Assembly (NCBI GenBank): GCA_030848705.1
Contig: JAUIZM010000012.1
Location: 6,760,679-6,824,678, forward strand
From: Heracleum sosnowskyi
Lineage: Eukaryota; Streptophyta; Magnoliopsida; Apiales; Apiaceae
Length of the DNA: 64,000 nt
Direction: 5' to 3'
The notes beneath the pieces were generated by a model, which was not told the origin of the DNA, made no database searches, and was given only the letters and a program-made list of their open reading frames with translations. This document shows positions 47,751 to 59,476 of this stretch, in pieces. The number at the start of each line of letters is the position of its first letter. Positions within the stretch are counted from its first letter, which is position 1. A program made the translations under genes and the position numbers.

Positions 47751-48410
47751 GACATCAAGTGCATTTTACAATTTTATACTCATGAAACTATGAAAGACAT
47801 AAATTTCGATGGCGCTCAAATAAGTTCTACATTCATAGTTAATGGCTAAAATATCTGACATTTACAAATAAATTGTTCTTAGTTGTTGACCATATAATAT
47901 TTGATAATCATGAACAGAGTGTTCTTCCTTCATGTTTTGTGTTTCAAGCAGTTAACTTTGGAATTGATTAGTTACGTAGCCGAATTTCTTTTATCACTAA
48001 AACACCACATTTAGACTGCATAAAGTTCCAGGTAACATGGTAATCTTCTGAAGTTCATAAAACTATTCTCCTTTCTTCAAACACAAAAACAACCCAGAGT
48101 GATCATAGCAGAGAATAACACAGCAAGCAATATCATACATTCAAAGTCAAACATCCACAAACTGCTGGTTTTTACAATATAGAATAAACTGTCTTAAGGT
48201 CTAAAGACATAAGAGAGAGCTATTTCATCCCTTTTCATATGTAGCATCCTTTTCATCTTCTGGGCACTTCACTAACCAACCTTCAGCGGGCTTCATACTG
48301 GACAACTGCAGTATAGAACAGAAGAATTAATCAAGCGTGACATGGTCAAACTCCTCAAAGGCAACAAATTCTCAATACTGATCAGATATGTAATGAATAT
48401 GTACAACAAG
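47751..48410 (-). pseudogene. Tail of ILP1-like gene, second copy
   Basis: Colinear with 32184-32875, including the piece encoding MKPAEGWLVKCPEDEKD (48300-48230, minus strand). Similarity to segment A ends at about 48405 ('gtacaacaagt'), marking the right end of the segmental duplication. The exons with the Rsm1-like domain are absent. Confidence 0.7.
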
Positions 48411-49577
48411 TGCAGTAGAATATCAGGGCTTAAAGATCACATCATTGAAAGCTACTAAAATAAATATGGTTTTAATTTTCAAATCGAGCTCTTCTTCGAA
48501 AGAACCAGAGTTACCGCAGATATCAGATTTGTAACTGTAACCCAATTAAAATAATTCAAATGTTGCAACAAGTAGATAATTCAAATGTTGTGACATTAAA
48601 AAAACAACAATAAACATCTCAGCAGCAGTTCCAAACAAAGCATTCACAAAGCTTAACCCAAAGAACTAACACTATAGCAAAGGATCAAACTGAGTCCTTT
48701 AAGATTGACATGTTTAGCACCGCTTCACAGTGAGAGTGCATTTCTACATCATTACATGCAAATGTACGAATAGCAAATAGCAAGAGAAAAATAAAACTGT
48801 GATCAGACCAAAATAGCTCAACGAAGAGAAGACGTCAAGCATCCAACACCATACAGAAGTTCACAAAATAATTATCCAATAACACGTGTGTGGAAGATAT
48901 TGGAAGAATATGCAAATTACATTAAACAATGTAAGATAAGTGTTACACTGTCCAAAACACAACTTATAAAAGACGGTGAATGTAAATTTGAACTGAAAAA
49001 ACGGGATAGCCCTTTATCCTACAAAAACCAGAAAGGTAAAAAGATTAATTAGAAAACGAGTATATGACGTTTGTTTGATGCATCAATTATGTCTACCCAA
49101 ATTCAACCCCAGTGACAACCCAACAAATCACCAACTCTCGCTTTCTAAGTATCAATTGCTCTACAAATAACAATATCCACCATGACAACTTGTCAACTAC
49201 ATGGATCCAAAGACAAAAACATATAGTTAGCTAACCCCGCTTAATCAACACACCAAGGAAATAATAAACAAAAGATAGAACCTAGACATATTCGTATACA
49301 TATGTTCCCCCTTTCACAAACGTAAATCTCAGGATGACCTTCTATCGGCAATTGGAAAACCCCCAACATTCTACCTTAATTCAATTAGTCTAATAAGACT
49401 AAAAAACAAGCCCCTAACCAATACTCGCATCATCCAATTCCAACAATCCTTAATTGAATACAGATAAAATCACATAACAATCCGTAAAATTGAACCCTAA
49501 CAACAAAATAACTAAATTCATATACATAAACAAACATGATATAACGAATAGGAGTGAGGGGGCTAGGGATCAATTAC
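48411..49577. other. Spacer, no recognised gene
   Basis: AT-rich sequence between the duplication breakpoint and the NRPB12-like exon. It may contain that gene's 3' intron, but I found no exon for the expected last residues. Confidence 0.5.
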
Positions 49578-49670
49578 TTCTGCGAGTACGCTTCTTGTAC
49601 AAGATACGATAACCACATTCACGACACTGTATCACATCACCTGGCTTCAGCGTATTCTCTTGTCCACAAT
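49578..49670 (-). pseudogene. NRPB12-like (RNA polymerase subunit 12) exon, orphan
   Basis: A 93-nt exon on the minus strand after a 'tgtgtttag' acceptor encodes CGQENTLKPGDVIQ followed by CRECGYRILYKKRTRR, the C-terminal zinc-ribbon half of the 50-residue subunit shared by RNA polymerases I, II and III. It ends at 'cagaa^gtaatt', a plausible donor. Neither the first exon (N-terminal CxxC half) nor the last exon is visible nearby; a gypsy element is inserted 180 bp upstream. Either a gene fragment or an exon of a gene with long introns; fragment is more likely. Confidence 0.7.
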
Positions 49671-49847
49671 CTAAACACAAGTACAAAAAATTACTTCAAA
49701 AACAGAAACCATATGATTTTGTGCGTCTCTGTGTGTGTGTGTGTTTCTCTCTCCCTCCCTCTCTTTCAAATCTCTCTCAGTCTGCAAACACAACAGAGAA
49801 CATATAAAATATTAGATTGATGTGTATAGCGTTTTTTGTAGAAGGTG

Positions 49848-50177
49848 TGTTATGGGACATTTACTATTAATTCAGAATAATAATAATTCTGAATTAATTC
49901 TTTTAAAAAGAAAAAAAAAAAAACAAAGATTGTTTTACTTTAGCTTTGTTATAGTTTAGGCGGGAAATTCAGTTAGGAATTCAATTATATTCCAGCTAGA
50001 AACAAGTTGTACAAATAGAAAGATTCTGGTGTATTGGGTTATGAATAATAACAACATTTTCTTGATTCCTATCTATCTCTCTCATCTCTCTCTCTCCCTC
50101 TTTCTCTATATATTTCATTTCTGTCAATTCAGTTACAAACACGATTACATTTAAGGGAAACTAGAAATCCCTTAACA
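49848..50177 (+). repeat. 5' LTR of the gypsy element
   Basis: 330 bp, TGTTATGG..CTTAACA. Contains a TC-rich microsatellite near its 3' end (about 50075-50110), where most differences from the 3' LTR lie. Confidence 0.95.
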
Positions 50178-50254
50178 TTGGTATCAAAGCAATTTCGATC
50201 CTGATGATTCATTAAACGATTAGCAAACTGGAAATTACACGCAAAAGCTCAATT

Positions 50255-53200
50255 ATGGAAGAGCAGTTAAAAGTCCTAATTGATAATCAGTCAAAGAAAC
50301 AAGATGCTCAGATCAAGAAGCTTGAAGAAAATATGATGAAAATGATGCAAGTAGTTACATATATGAAGGAGCAGCTTAAGCATAATGAGGGAGTAAGGCT
50401 ACGTGAAGGTCCCTCAAGGGCAAGGGAAGGATCTCCATTGTTGGATACTGGTAATTCACAAAAACCTCTTAGTTTTATGCCTAAATTAGAGTTTCCAAAG
50501 TTTGATGGATCAAGTCCTAGGGTGTGGATTAAGAAGGCCAGTAAGTACTTTGAATTGTGTAAAATACAAGATGATCATAGGGTGGATTTAGCTTCTTTGA
50601 ATATGATTGATAAGGCTGAAAATTGGGTTGCTAGTTACTTAGCTGTAAGAAAGAATGTTGAATGGGGTGTTTTTACTGCTGATTTGTCGCCAAGATTTAA
50701 AGAAGAAAATGGCAGTAATATTGTTGAGCAATTTAATAAGTTGGTTCAACAAGGTAGTTTGGAGAAGTATATTGATGATTTTGAGGATTTAAGAGCTATC
50801 ATGACACAAATTAATCATATACTCCCAGAATCATACATTCTTGATAGTTTTATTGGGGGTTTAAAATCATCTGTGAAGCCTTTTGTTAGAGCTTTTAAGC
50901 CTGCTACAATTACCCAAGCTATTGAGTATGCAAGATTACAAGAGGAGTCATTAAGTATGATAGTTCAGAAGTTTACAAAAATGCCCTTTACAAATCATAA
51001 GTTTCAGCAGTCAGTTCCTGTCTTGGCTAATAGTCAACCCCCTTTGTTGCCTACTCCTATCCCTAATATATCTAAATTTGCTCCAAAGTAGTCAAGACCT
51101 AGTAGGTTTGTACCAGCAGATGTTAGGGCTGAAAAAATTGCAAAGGGTCTTTGTTACTTTTGTGATCAGGCTTATGAAAGGGGTCATAAGTGTAAATTTA
51201 GGGAACCTCAATTATTCACTGTTGAGGTACCAGGAGAAATGGAGCAAGAATGTGAGGAAGAGTTGCCACAGTCAGATATTGAGGAGTTGGAACCATGTAT
51301 TTCTGTGAATGCTTTAGCTGGTGGTCAGAACTTTCAGACAATGAGGGTAAAAGGGACTTTTAAGAGTAAAACTATACATATCTTGGTGGATTCAGGGAGT
51401 ACTCATAATTTTATGGACATTAAATTGGCTAAGGATTTGGGATGTGCTGTGGAGACAGTTTCTGCTCAGGCTATAACAGTTGCTGATGGCAATCATATTC
51501 CTTGTAATAAGATTTGTAAAGATTTGCAGTGGACAATGGGTGCAAAAGTTTTTTGTGCAGAAGCCTTGCTTATTCCACTTGGAGGTTGTGACATGGTTTT
51601 AGGTATTCAATGGTTGAGTACCTTAGGTCCTGTAAATTGGGATTTTAAGAATTTAAGAATGGATTTTGTGTACCAGGGTTCTCCTGTGACATTAAGGGGA
51701 TCTCCACCTCAAAAGTTAAGAGTTCTTGCTAAACAACCTTCTTCGAAACTGTTACAGAATGCAGCACAGTTATGTTTCATTCAGGTCAAGAAATTGAATA
51801 TGGTAGATTTGCCAGTAACAGATGCAAGCCATCAACATTGGCCTGAGTTAGAAATTTTAAAACAGAAATATGCTGCAGTGTTTGAGGAACCAGTTGATTT
51901 ACCTCCACATAGGGGTGTTCATGATCACAAAATTCCTTTGGAACCTAATGCCAGACCTGTTAACATTAGGCCTTATAGGTATCCACTAAAGCAGATGGAT
52001 GTTATTGAGCAATTGGTACAGGAAATGTTGGATAGAGGGATAATTCAAGATAGCTCCAGACCATTTACTTCTCCAGTAGTGCTTGTTGGTAAGAAAGATG
52101 GAACTTGGAGATTATGTATTGATTACAGAGAGTTAAATAGGAAAACAATGAAAGATAAATTTCCAATTCCTGTCATTGAAGAACTTATTGATGAGTTAGC
52201 TGGTGCACATTGCTTTACCAAGTTGGATTTGAGGGCTGGATATCATCAACTTAGGTTGCATCCAGATGAGGTATTCAAGACTGCTTTTAAGACATACACT
52301 GGGCATTATGAATTTTTAGTCATGCCTTTTGGCTTGACAAATGCACCTGCTTCTTTTCAGAGTTGGATGAATACTGTTTTTAGGCCTTTGCTTAGGAAGT
52401 GTGTTCTTGTCTTTTTTGATGACATACTGGTCTATAGTAATAATCTAAGTGATCATTGGTCTCATTTAGAAGCAGTTTTTCAGTTGATGCAAGACAATAA
52501 AATGTATGCTAAACAAAGTAAATGCATTTTTGCTGTTGACAAAGTGGAATACTTGGGTCATTTTATATCTGCCAAGGGAGTTGAGACAGACCCAAGTAAA
52601 ATATCAGCTGTGGAAAGTTGCCCAGTACCTACAACAGTTAAAGAGTTGAGAAGTTTTTTAGGTCTTACTGGTTATTATAGGAAATTTGTAAAAGGATATG
52701 CCGTTCTTAGCAAAGATTTAACAGAATTATTGAAAAAGGGCAGTTTTAGTTGGAATGACAAAGCTCAATATGCTTTTGAAAGGTTGAAACAGGCTTTAAT
52801 TACAGCCCCAGTTCTTTCTATCCCTGATTTCAACAAGCAATTTGTGGTTGAAACTGATGCATCACAAACTGGGATAGGTGCTGTTTTGATGCAGGATTCT
52901 CATCCTCTAGCTTTTATTAGTAGAGCATTGGGTCCTAAGTGACAGAAATTGTCTGTGTATGAAAAAGAGTTGTTAGCAATTGTGTTTGTTGTTCAAAAAT
53001 GGGAGCAGTATCTTACTGGTAATCATTTTGTTATCAAGACTGATCAGAAAAGCCTTAAATGGTTATTACATCAAAAGATTTCTACACCTTTTCAACAATT
53101 TTGGTTGTCTAAGCTTTTAGGATTTGATTATGAAATCCAATATAAACAAGGAAAGGAAAATTTAGTTGTTGATGCTCTTTCTAGAGTGTCAAATTCTGAG

Positions 53201-54682
53201 ATTATGTACTTAGCAATATCTGTGGTTTCTTCTGATATGGAGGTTTTATTAGGTCAGAGTTATCAACATGATTTGGCAATCCAGGAAATTATATCCAAAT
53301 TACAGGCAAATCAGAATAAATGGGAGAACTATACTTTGGTAGGGACTGTGCTTAACAAGAACAATAAGATTCTGGTAGGGCCTGATTCTCAGCTCAGGAC
53401 CAAGATTCTACACTAGCATCATAATGCACCAGGTGGGGGACATTCTGGAAGAGATGCTACCCTTAAGAAGATTAAATCTTTGTTTACTTGGAAAGGTCTT
53501 ACTAAAGATGTTAAATATTTTGTAAGGCAATGCCAAGTCTGTCAGGCAGGCAAGTATGATACATCTGCTTTTCCAGGTCTTTTACAGCCTCTTCCTATAC
53601 CTGAGGAGGTTTGGCTGGACATTTCTATGGATTTTATAATTGGGTTGCCTAAATCTCACGGTAAGGATGTTATCTTGGTAGTTGTAGATAGGTTGAGAAA
53701 ATATGGCCATTTTATACCTCTTTCCCATCCTTTTACAGCAGTTCAAGTAGCTCAAGCCTATTTGGATAATATTTTTAGACTACATGGTTGGCCTAAAAGC
53801 ATTGTGTGTGACAGAGATGCTGTGTTCTTGAGTGATTTTTGGAAGAACTTGTTTTCTATTCATGGGACAGAGTTTTTGATGTCTTCAGCTTATCACCCTG
53901 CTACTGATGGTCAAACTGAGGTTGTTAACAGGTGTTTAGAAACCTATTTGAGATGTATGTGTGGGGATAATGTTAGGGAGTGGTGCTTTTGGTTGCCTTT
54001 AGCAGAATGGTGGTACAACACTAATTTTCATACTGCTATTGGGATCACACCTTATGAGGTGGTTTATAATCAACAACCTCCCTTACATTTACCTTATTTG
54101 TCTGGAGAGTGTGTAAATGACACAGTTGACAGAAGCTTACAGAGGAGAGAAATGTTGATTACTAACTTGAAGTTTCATTTAGAACGGGCTCAATGTAGGA
54201 TGAAGAATCAAGCTGATAAGCATAGAAGTGATCGAATGTTCCAGTTAGGGGATTGGGTTTGGTTAAAGCTTCAGCCTTACAGGCAGGTGATTGTTCAAAG
54301 AAGGGCAAATCAGAAATTGTCTCAGAAATATTTTGGCCCTTTCCAGATTGAAGCTGTAGTTGGCAAGGTGGCTTATAAATTGAAACTTCCTGCAGGGACT
54401 AAGGTTCACAATGTGTTTCATGTCTCTTTGCTTAAAGCTTTTCATGGGGATCCACCTATTACTGTTTCTGTGCCAGGATGGATGCAACCGAATGCTGCAG
54501 AATTTGTGACACCTCAAGCCATTTTGCAGAAAAGAATGTTGAAGGTTAACAATGCTGTGCAAGTCCAGTACCTAGTTAAATGGTTGCATAAACCTGATCA
54601 TGAGGCTACCTGGGAAGTTGCTGAGAGTTTTCTGCAACAATTCCCTGAGTTTCCTATTGCTGCAGCTTTGGCTCAACTCTAG
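50255..54682 (+). pseudogene. gypsy gag-pol polyprotein with three in-frame stops
   Basis: One continuous frame from ATG 50255 to 54682 interrupted by TAG (51089), TGA (52940) and TAG (53414), without frameshifts. Order: Gag (Retrotrans_gag around FKEENGSNIVEQFNKL), a zinc-knuckle-like CYFCDQAYERGHKC, aspartic protease (LVDSGSTHNFMD), reverse transcriptase (KLDLRAGYHQLRL, FFDDILVYS), RNase H (VVETDASQTGIGAVLM, DALSRV), integrase (FVRQCQVCQAG; DISMDFI; HPATDGQTEVVNRCLE) and a C-terminal chromodomain (YLVKWLHKPDHEATWE). Each stop lies at a codon one C-to-T step from a sense codon. With these stops no full polyprotein can form, so this copy is probably non-autonomous. Confidence 0.9.
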
Positions 54683-54716
54683 TCTTGAGGACAAGACTCT
54701 CATATGGGGAAGACAA

Positions 54717-55049
54717 TGTTATGGGACATTTACTATTAATTCAGAATAATAATAATTTTGAATTAATTCTTTTAAAAAGAAAAAAAAAACAAAGATTGTT
54801 TTACTTTAGCTTTGTTATAGTTTAGGCGGGAAATTCAGTTAGGAATTCAGTTATATTCCAGCTAGAAACAAGTTGTACAAATAGAAAGATTCTGGTGTAT
54901 TGTTGGGTTATGAATAATAACAACATTTTCTTGATTCCTATCTATCTCTCTCATCTTTATCTCTCTTCTCTCTCTCTCTCTCTATTTCATTTCTGTCAAT
55001 TCAGTTACAAACACGATTACATTTAAGGGAAACTAGAAATCCCTTAACA
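54717..55049 (+). repeat. 3' LTR of the gypsy element
   Basis: 333 bp, near-identical to the 5' LTR, followed directly by the AGGTG target duplication. Confidence 0.95.
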
Positions 55050-55386
55050 AGGTGACTATTATTTTAGCCATTTTTTAGGATGGGGACATATAGAATTGTA
55101 AAAATCTTACAAACAGTTCTACAGATTTCACTAAAATACTGCAATCTAACCAAAGTAGTTCAATAAACAACCCAAAGTAGTTCGCTAAATACCAACAACA
55201 CTAACCAAAAGTACAAAATACAGAAATAACATAAATAACAGGAAATTAATCGATCTTCAATCCATGCATATATCAATCCTTCAACATCCATGGAGATCGT
55301 TGAACCTGTAAGATATTTATACAAAGTAACAGAGTCAATTACGTACTACGATACTTAGTTGTAAATGCAATAAATAAAGTGTAACT

Positions 55387-56386
55387 TTACCTTTTCCTTA
55401 GTGTTTCTTCCCTTTCGACGTTGCAGTTCAAGTAGAACCTTGATGCAACATTGTTTGTGAGATATGTTATGTCATACTTTTCAGAGAACTCGATCTTTAA
55501 ACTTGCGAAAACGGTAACAGCTGGATATTCTGTTAAATTGTTCATTGCCTTATTAAACATAGCACCAAGTTCGTCCCACAAAACGGATCTTCACATAATA
55601 CCTGGGTTTTTTCCCAAAAAAGTACAATACTTTTTGTTAGAATGATGTTGTTATATGTATACTTGAATGTTCAATGTTCTTACCTAGTATCCGTAATGAC
55701 CAAGTCTGTGTATGTTCTATTTGTCTTTGATGATAGTTTCAACGGATCTACTGAATGGACAATTCCCACAACGTCTGCACATAAATTTGAAGTTGGATAA
55801 TAAAGAATGGAATTCGGCTTATTTGAGCACAAAGAAACATTTTCACTTCGAAGTTAGTTTGCTTACCAATGCAACTGCTGATCCTGTGCTGATGATTTGG
55901 AACGTCGGACAAATTTTTGAATACGAATATATTCTCGGGAATCACACATCCCAAGTCTATGTGCTCTTTTACCCGAGTGTAATGCGTCAATCTGATAAAT
56001 CGGTCGTCTTCAAAACATTTGCCATCTTCAAGGTTTGTATACTCTTGTACATTGAAGTTTTGAACTTTCAAAGTTTGACCTTCCACAAACTTGTTTTCTA
56101 GGTTGTTCATAACTGTTGAATCCATCCAAGCACGGATGCGATCGTGCTGTACCATAAAACCAAATGAATGTCCTTGTAAACATGTTGTAGTATAGTTAAG
56201 TGAATATAAATAGAGCATGTATTGTAAACTTACAGATTGATCGATGAAGATCATGTTTACTCCTAAAACATTTCCATTCTGGGTATCAATCTCTCTCCAC
56301 TTTCTTGTTACTTTCACTACAATGTGCCAATTAGTCTTTGTGTTTGGGAGATTCACATTTTTGATATGGTATTTTATGGAAGACAT
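55387..56386 (-). CDS. RPA70-like OB-fold protein (gene or fragment)
   Basis: Exons on the minus strand: 56386-56234, 56146-55867, 55774-55684 and probably 55588 to about 55388 (phases 0, 1, 2). The product starts MSSIKYHIKNVNLPNTKTNWHI with a first OB fold resembling DUF223 (VVKVTRKWREI..FIDQSHDRIRAWM), then DVVGIVHSVDPL and LWDELGAMFNKAM, the hallmark second OB fold of plant replication protein A large-subunit-like proteins. The last acceptor is inferred to keep frame. A donor at 'aaaag^gtaaag' suggests further 3' exons, perhaps near 55310. These proteins are often carried by transposons, Helitrons among them, in plants; it may be cargo rather than a working RPA subunit. Confidence 0.7.
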
Positions 56387-56413
56387 TGTGTTATAGTTTC
56401 TACCAAGATGCAA

Positions 56414-57035
56414 CCGTATATATGGATGAGGATGTATTTGTACTATTGCTTTAATAAGCCTGGATACAGTAACTGTTCACATGCTTAACTAAATTATACT
56501 GCTACAACTTTTGAAATCCTCGCGCTTTTTCCTTTTCATACAGCATGAAATTACAACTTTCGCGCTTTCTCCTTTTTTTCTCTGTCAATACAGCATGAAA
56601 TTACAATAAGCAAGCACGATAGACTATGCAGAGTCCACAGCAACCATGCATCTGGTATCAACTCCATAAAAAGAACTATTAACTATAATATAACTAATAA
56701 ACAAATACCATACCTTCGCATTGAAAAAAAGCTGTGATAGACCAAGATCATTTGAGCCTCTCTATAAATCAAATCAATGGAGTGAAAGAAGGAGCACGTG
56801 GGTAACAATTAGATAGGATCCAAAAGTGCACAGAAAATATGTAATATTGTACATATTTGTATACAAATACGTATCAATATGTATATAAACGTGAAAATAC
56901 ATAAAATATAGTAGAAATGTACTGCCATTTCAAGTAATATACAAAACAGTGAAGGGGCATCTTTGTAAATTACCTATTAACTATGAGAGCTTATAAATAA
57001 GAGATTATAAAGTTTAAAGGGAATTGATGATTCAC
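56414..57035. other. Spacer between RPA-like gene and RLK-C'
   Basis: Contains a small direct repeat ('catacagcatgaaattacaa' near 56538 and 56590). No kinase exon is found here, although RLK-C has its kinase in this relative position. Confidence 0.55.
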
Positions 57036-57657
57036 CTGTTACCAGAAGTTTATTTGATGAAGGACCTGTAAATCGAAACTTAAAACTTTAATTTCGCATA
57101 CATAAACTCATATGTGGATCAACTAGAAATTTTTTGAGAATTTAAATAACCTTCGGGGTATATGAGAATTTAAAGTCAGCTTCAGCTTCATATGATGTAA
57201 AGTCATCTTGAACTTCATTAAATGTAAAAGGCTTAAAGGCAGAATCAGACAAGTAGTAGTCAGAGTGTTCTGTGACGTTGGTGGACTTGGATACGAAGTG
57301 GAGCTGGCGTGATTTGTAGTCGATGGACTCAACATAGGCCTCAACAGAGAATGAAAGATAGAGTCCCGGAAGAGAGGTGCTGACCTGGTATTCGAACTTC
57401 ACCATTGGATAATAAGAATAATAAGAATAATGAGTGGTTCCGCAGGAGAGTTCAAAGCCAACAGGATAGCCACAGTGATCTGACTGCAGCTGCCTCTCTT
57501 TATCCGAATAAATCAGATGGAACGGGAATCTGATTTTGCTGTCTCCGCCGCTGCACCTTGTCACACTGCATTCATCATCTTGAAGTACTGCAACACCAAG
57601 TTTACTAATGATACAACTTACAAATACAAGCAACATAAATTCATTAAAATGTTCCAT
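57036..57657 (-). pseudogene. RLK-C': ectodomain copy without kinase exon
   Basis: Exon 57657-57151 and the 30-nt micro-exon 57065-57036 match RLK-C, with functional-looking splice sites. The ectodomain is shortened: after DSAFKPFT the second half, including the Cys-rich WAK-associated end, is replaced by a short new stretch (FNEVQDDFTSYEAEADF) that rejoins at the PK-G splice junction in frame. The membrane/kinase exon is absent. If transcribed it would give a secreted, truncated receptor; more likely it is decaying. Confidence 0.8.
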
Positions 57658-57690
57658 ATTCAAGGGCATTAGGCAACTATGTTGATGCAA

Positions 57691-58265
57691 TTAGTAATAT
57701 AGTTTACGAGTTACAATAATTCTTTAAGAACATGCTCATTTTTCATTGTCGAAATTCTTTGTTATAACGAAATATTATATCTCAATCAGTATATAGTTGC
57801 AGCAAAACTGGAACTGTGCTAAAAGACTTAATTGACTTTGATTCTCATGTTGACTTGTAAGTTAATTATCAAGGAAAATATTTCTGGCCATTCAAGAATT
57901 GATAAGCAAGTATGTGGAAGCAGGCTGCGCAAAATCTAACTATAATATTAATTAGACGGATCAGATCTTTCAAACAATGTTGAAGTCATGGAGGATGAAA
58001 TTCTGGATTACAGTATTACGATATGTGATGCTAAACAATTTAGGTACATTGATATTGATACTTGTTTGGAGTGCTAGTTAACTGCAATTTTCAAGAAAAG
58101 CACGAAATGATATTGATAGCTATCTGAGGGCCTGTTAGAAAATTCCTTTTCTTTTGTGGACAAGAATTGCTACCCAGAAGAAGCATATCTAACAGAAGAT
58201 ATTTTTTTCTGCATAGTTAATAGTATTATTCCTGTGATCCCGGCCTGCATGATCCAGTGCAAATG
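57691..58265. other. Divergent upstream region of RLK-C' and RLK-D
   Basis: Partly alignable with the RLK-C/RLK-B intergenic region but without the hAT-like MITE ('aacagaagatatttttttctgcatag' continues directly into 'attattcctgtgatcc'). No gene seen. Confidence 0.6.
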
Positions 58266-59476
58266 ATGTCCTCTTCGTCGATACTAATTATCACTGTCGT
58301 CTTGGCATCAATAACCAGCAGTTGCTGCAAAGCTGCTTCTCCGACATCAACTTCTTCTTGAGGCAAAATCCATGACATAAGCTGCCCTTTTTATCTAAAA
58401 GATCATCCACATGAATGTCATGGTTTCAATATCAGCTTTGAACTTTCTTGCGATAAAAATAATCGTACTATTTTGAAACTTGACTCAGACTACTTCTATG
58501 TGGAGGCTATCAATTATATGAATTCTACTGTTCGTGTAATTGATTCAGGGCTAGCTAGAAATAATTATTCATGTTCTTCCATTTGTCAGAAATTAATTAA
58601 TCTGTGCTTAAAAAACATAATGTTCTAAATTACAAGATACATAAAAATATACACAAACTTCAAAATGTTTGAATGAGGTTTAATTTTATTCCATTAAAAA
58701 AATTTGTAAATGAATTTTGTTTTGCCTTTAAATTTTTTTTTTTTTTTATATCTTATCTTACATATGTAACCTTTATTTTAAAAAAAATTACGGTATCGGT
58801 TTCGCATAAACACAAAATAATCGTACTATTTTGAAACTTGACTCGGACTACTTCTATGTGGAGGCTATCAATTATGTGAATTCTACTGTTCGTATAATTG
58901 ATTCAGGGCTAGCTAGAAATAATTATTCATGTTCTTCCACTCCTCTCCATGCTTTCTACAGTCATGAGGATACTTTTTCCCCTATTAAGGAGTTGAATAC
59001 GCCAATAACTTATATAGATTGTCCAGCTCCTGTGACTAAATCCTCATCAACCCGATATATTCTTACATCTCCTTGCTCGTCATCATCAGTCTATTCATAC
59101 GTTGTCATTGGAATTATAAATATCTCGGAAGTGGAGAACAATTGCACAGTTCGGAAGACAGCTTGGGTTTCATCAGCGTGGCCTGATATTAATAAAACAT
59201 CTTCCTTGGGTACTTATGAAATAGTTTATGGAATAGAGCTTCCTTTCAAGTATTTTTCTTGCCTGGAGTGTCATGCTACTCAATCGTTGTATTGTCAGGG
59301 TGTAATATATGACAATCGTCATGCCTTTTGCGGATCTCATATTAAGTACTCCATCCGTCCCATCCATTTTTTACACTTTTCTTTTTGGGATGTCCCATCC
59401 ATTTCTATTTTTTTTTTGTAGCGTTATGGTTCTCGATCTGGTCTTTCGTGCATGACAATTTGGTACTGATTCCTGG

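Larger units (their letters stand above)
49848..55049 (+). mobile_element. Ty3/gypsy chromovirus LTR retrotransposon, 5.2 kb
   Basis: Two LTRs (49848-50177, 330 bp; 54717-55049, 333 bp) both start TGTTATGGGACATTTAC and end CTTAACA. The target duplication is AGGTG (49843-49847, 55050-55054). A primer-binding site TGGTATCAAAGC (50179-50190, initiator-tRNA type) and a purine tract before the 3' LTR (about 54704-54715) are present. LTR differences are few: mainly microsatellite length, a TTG indel and isolated substitutions, so the insertion is young. One gag-pol frame ends in a chromodomain. Short LTRs and a single frame suggest the Reina-like lineage; that is inference. Confidence 0.96.

Noticed and set aside
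49554..49820. 88-codon plus-strand frame before the gypsy element
   Set aside because: Antisense to the NRPB12-like exon and its TG/CT-rich intron.
51089..51091. TAG after gag as programmed readthrough
   Set aside because: Two more in-frame stops occur in pol and known chromoviruses of this type use one open frame, so simple nonsense mutations are more likely.
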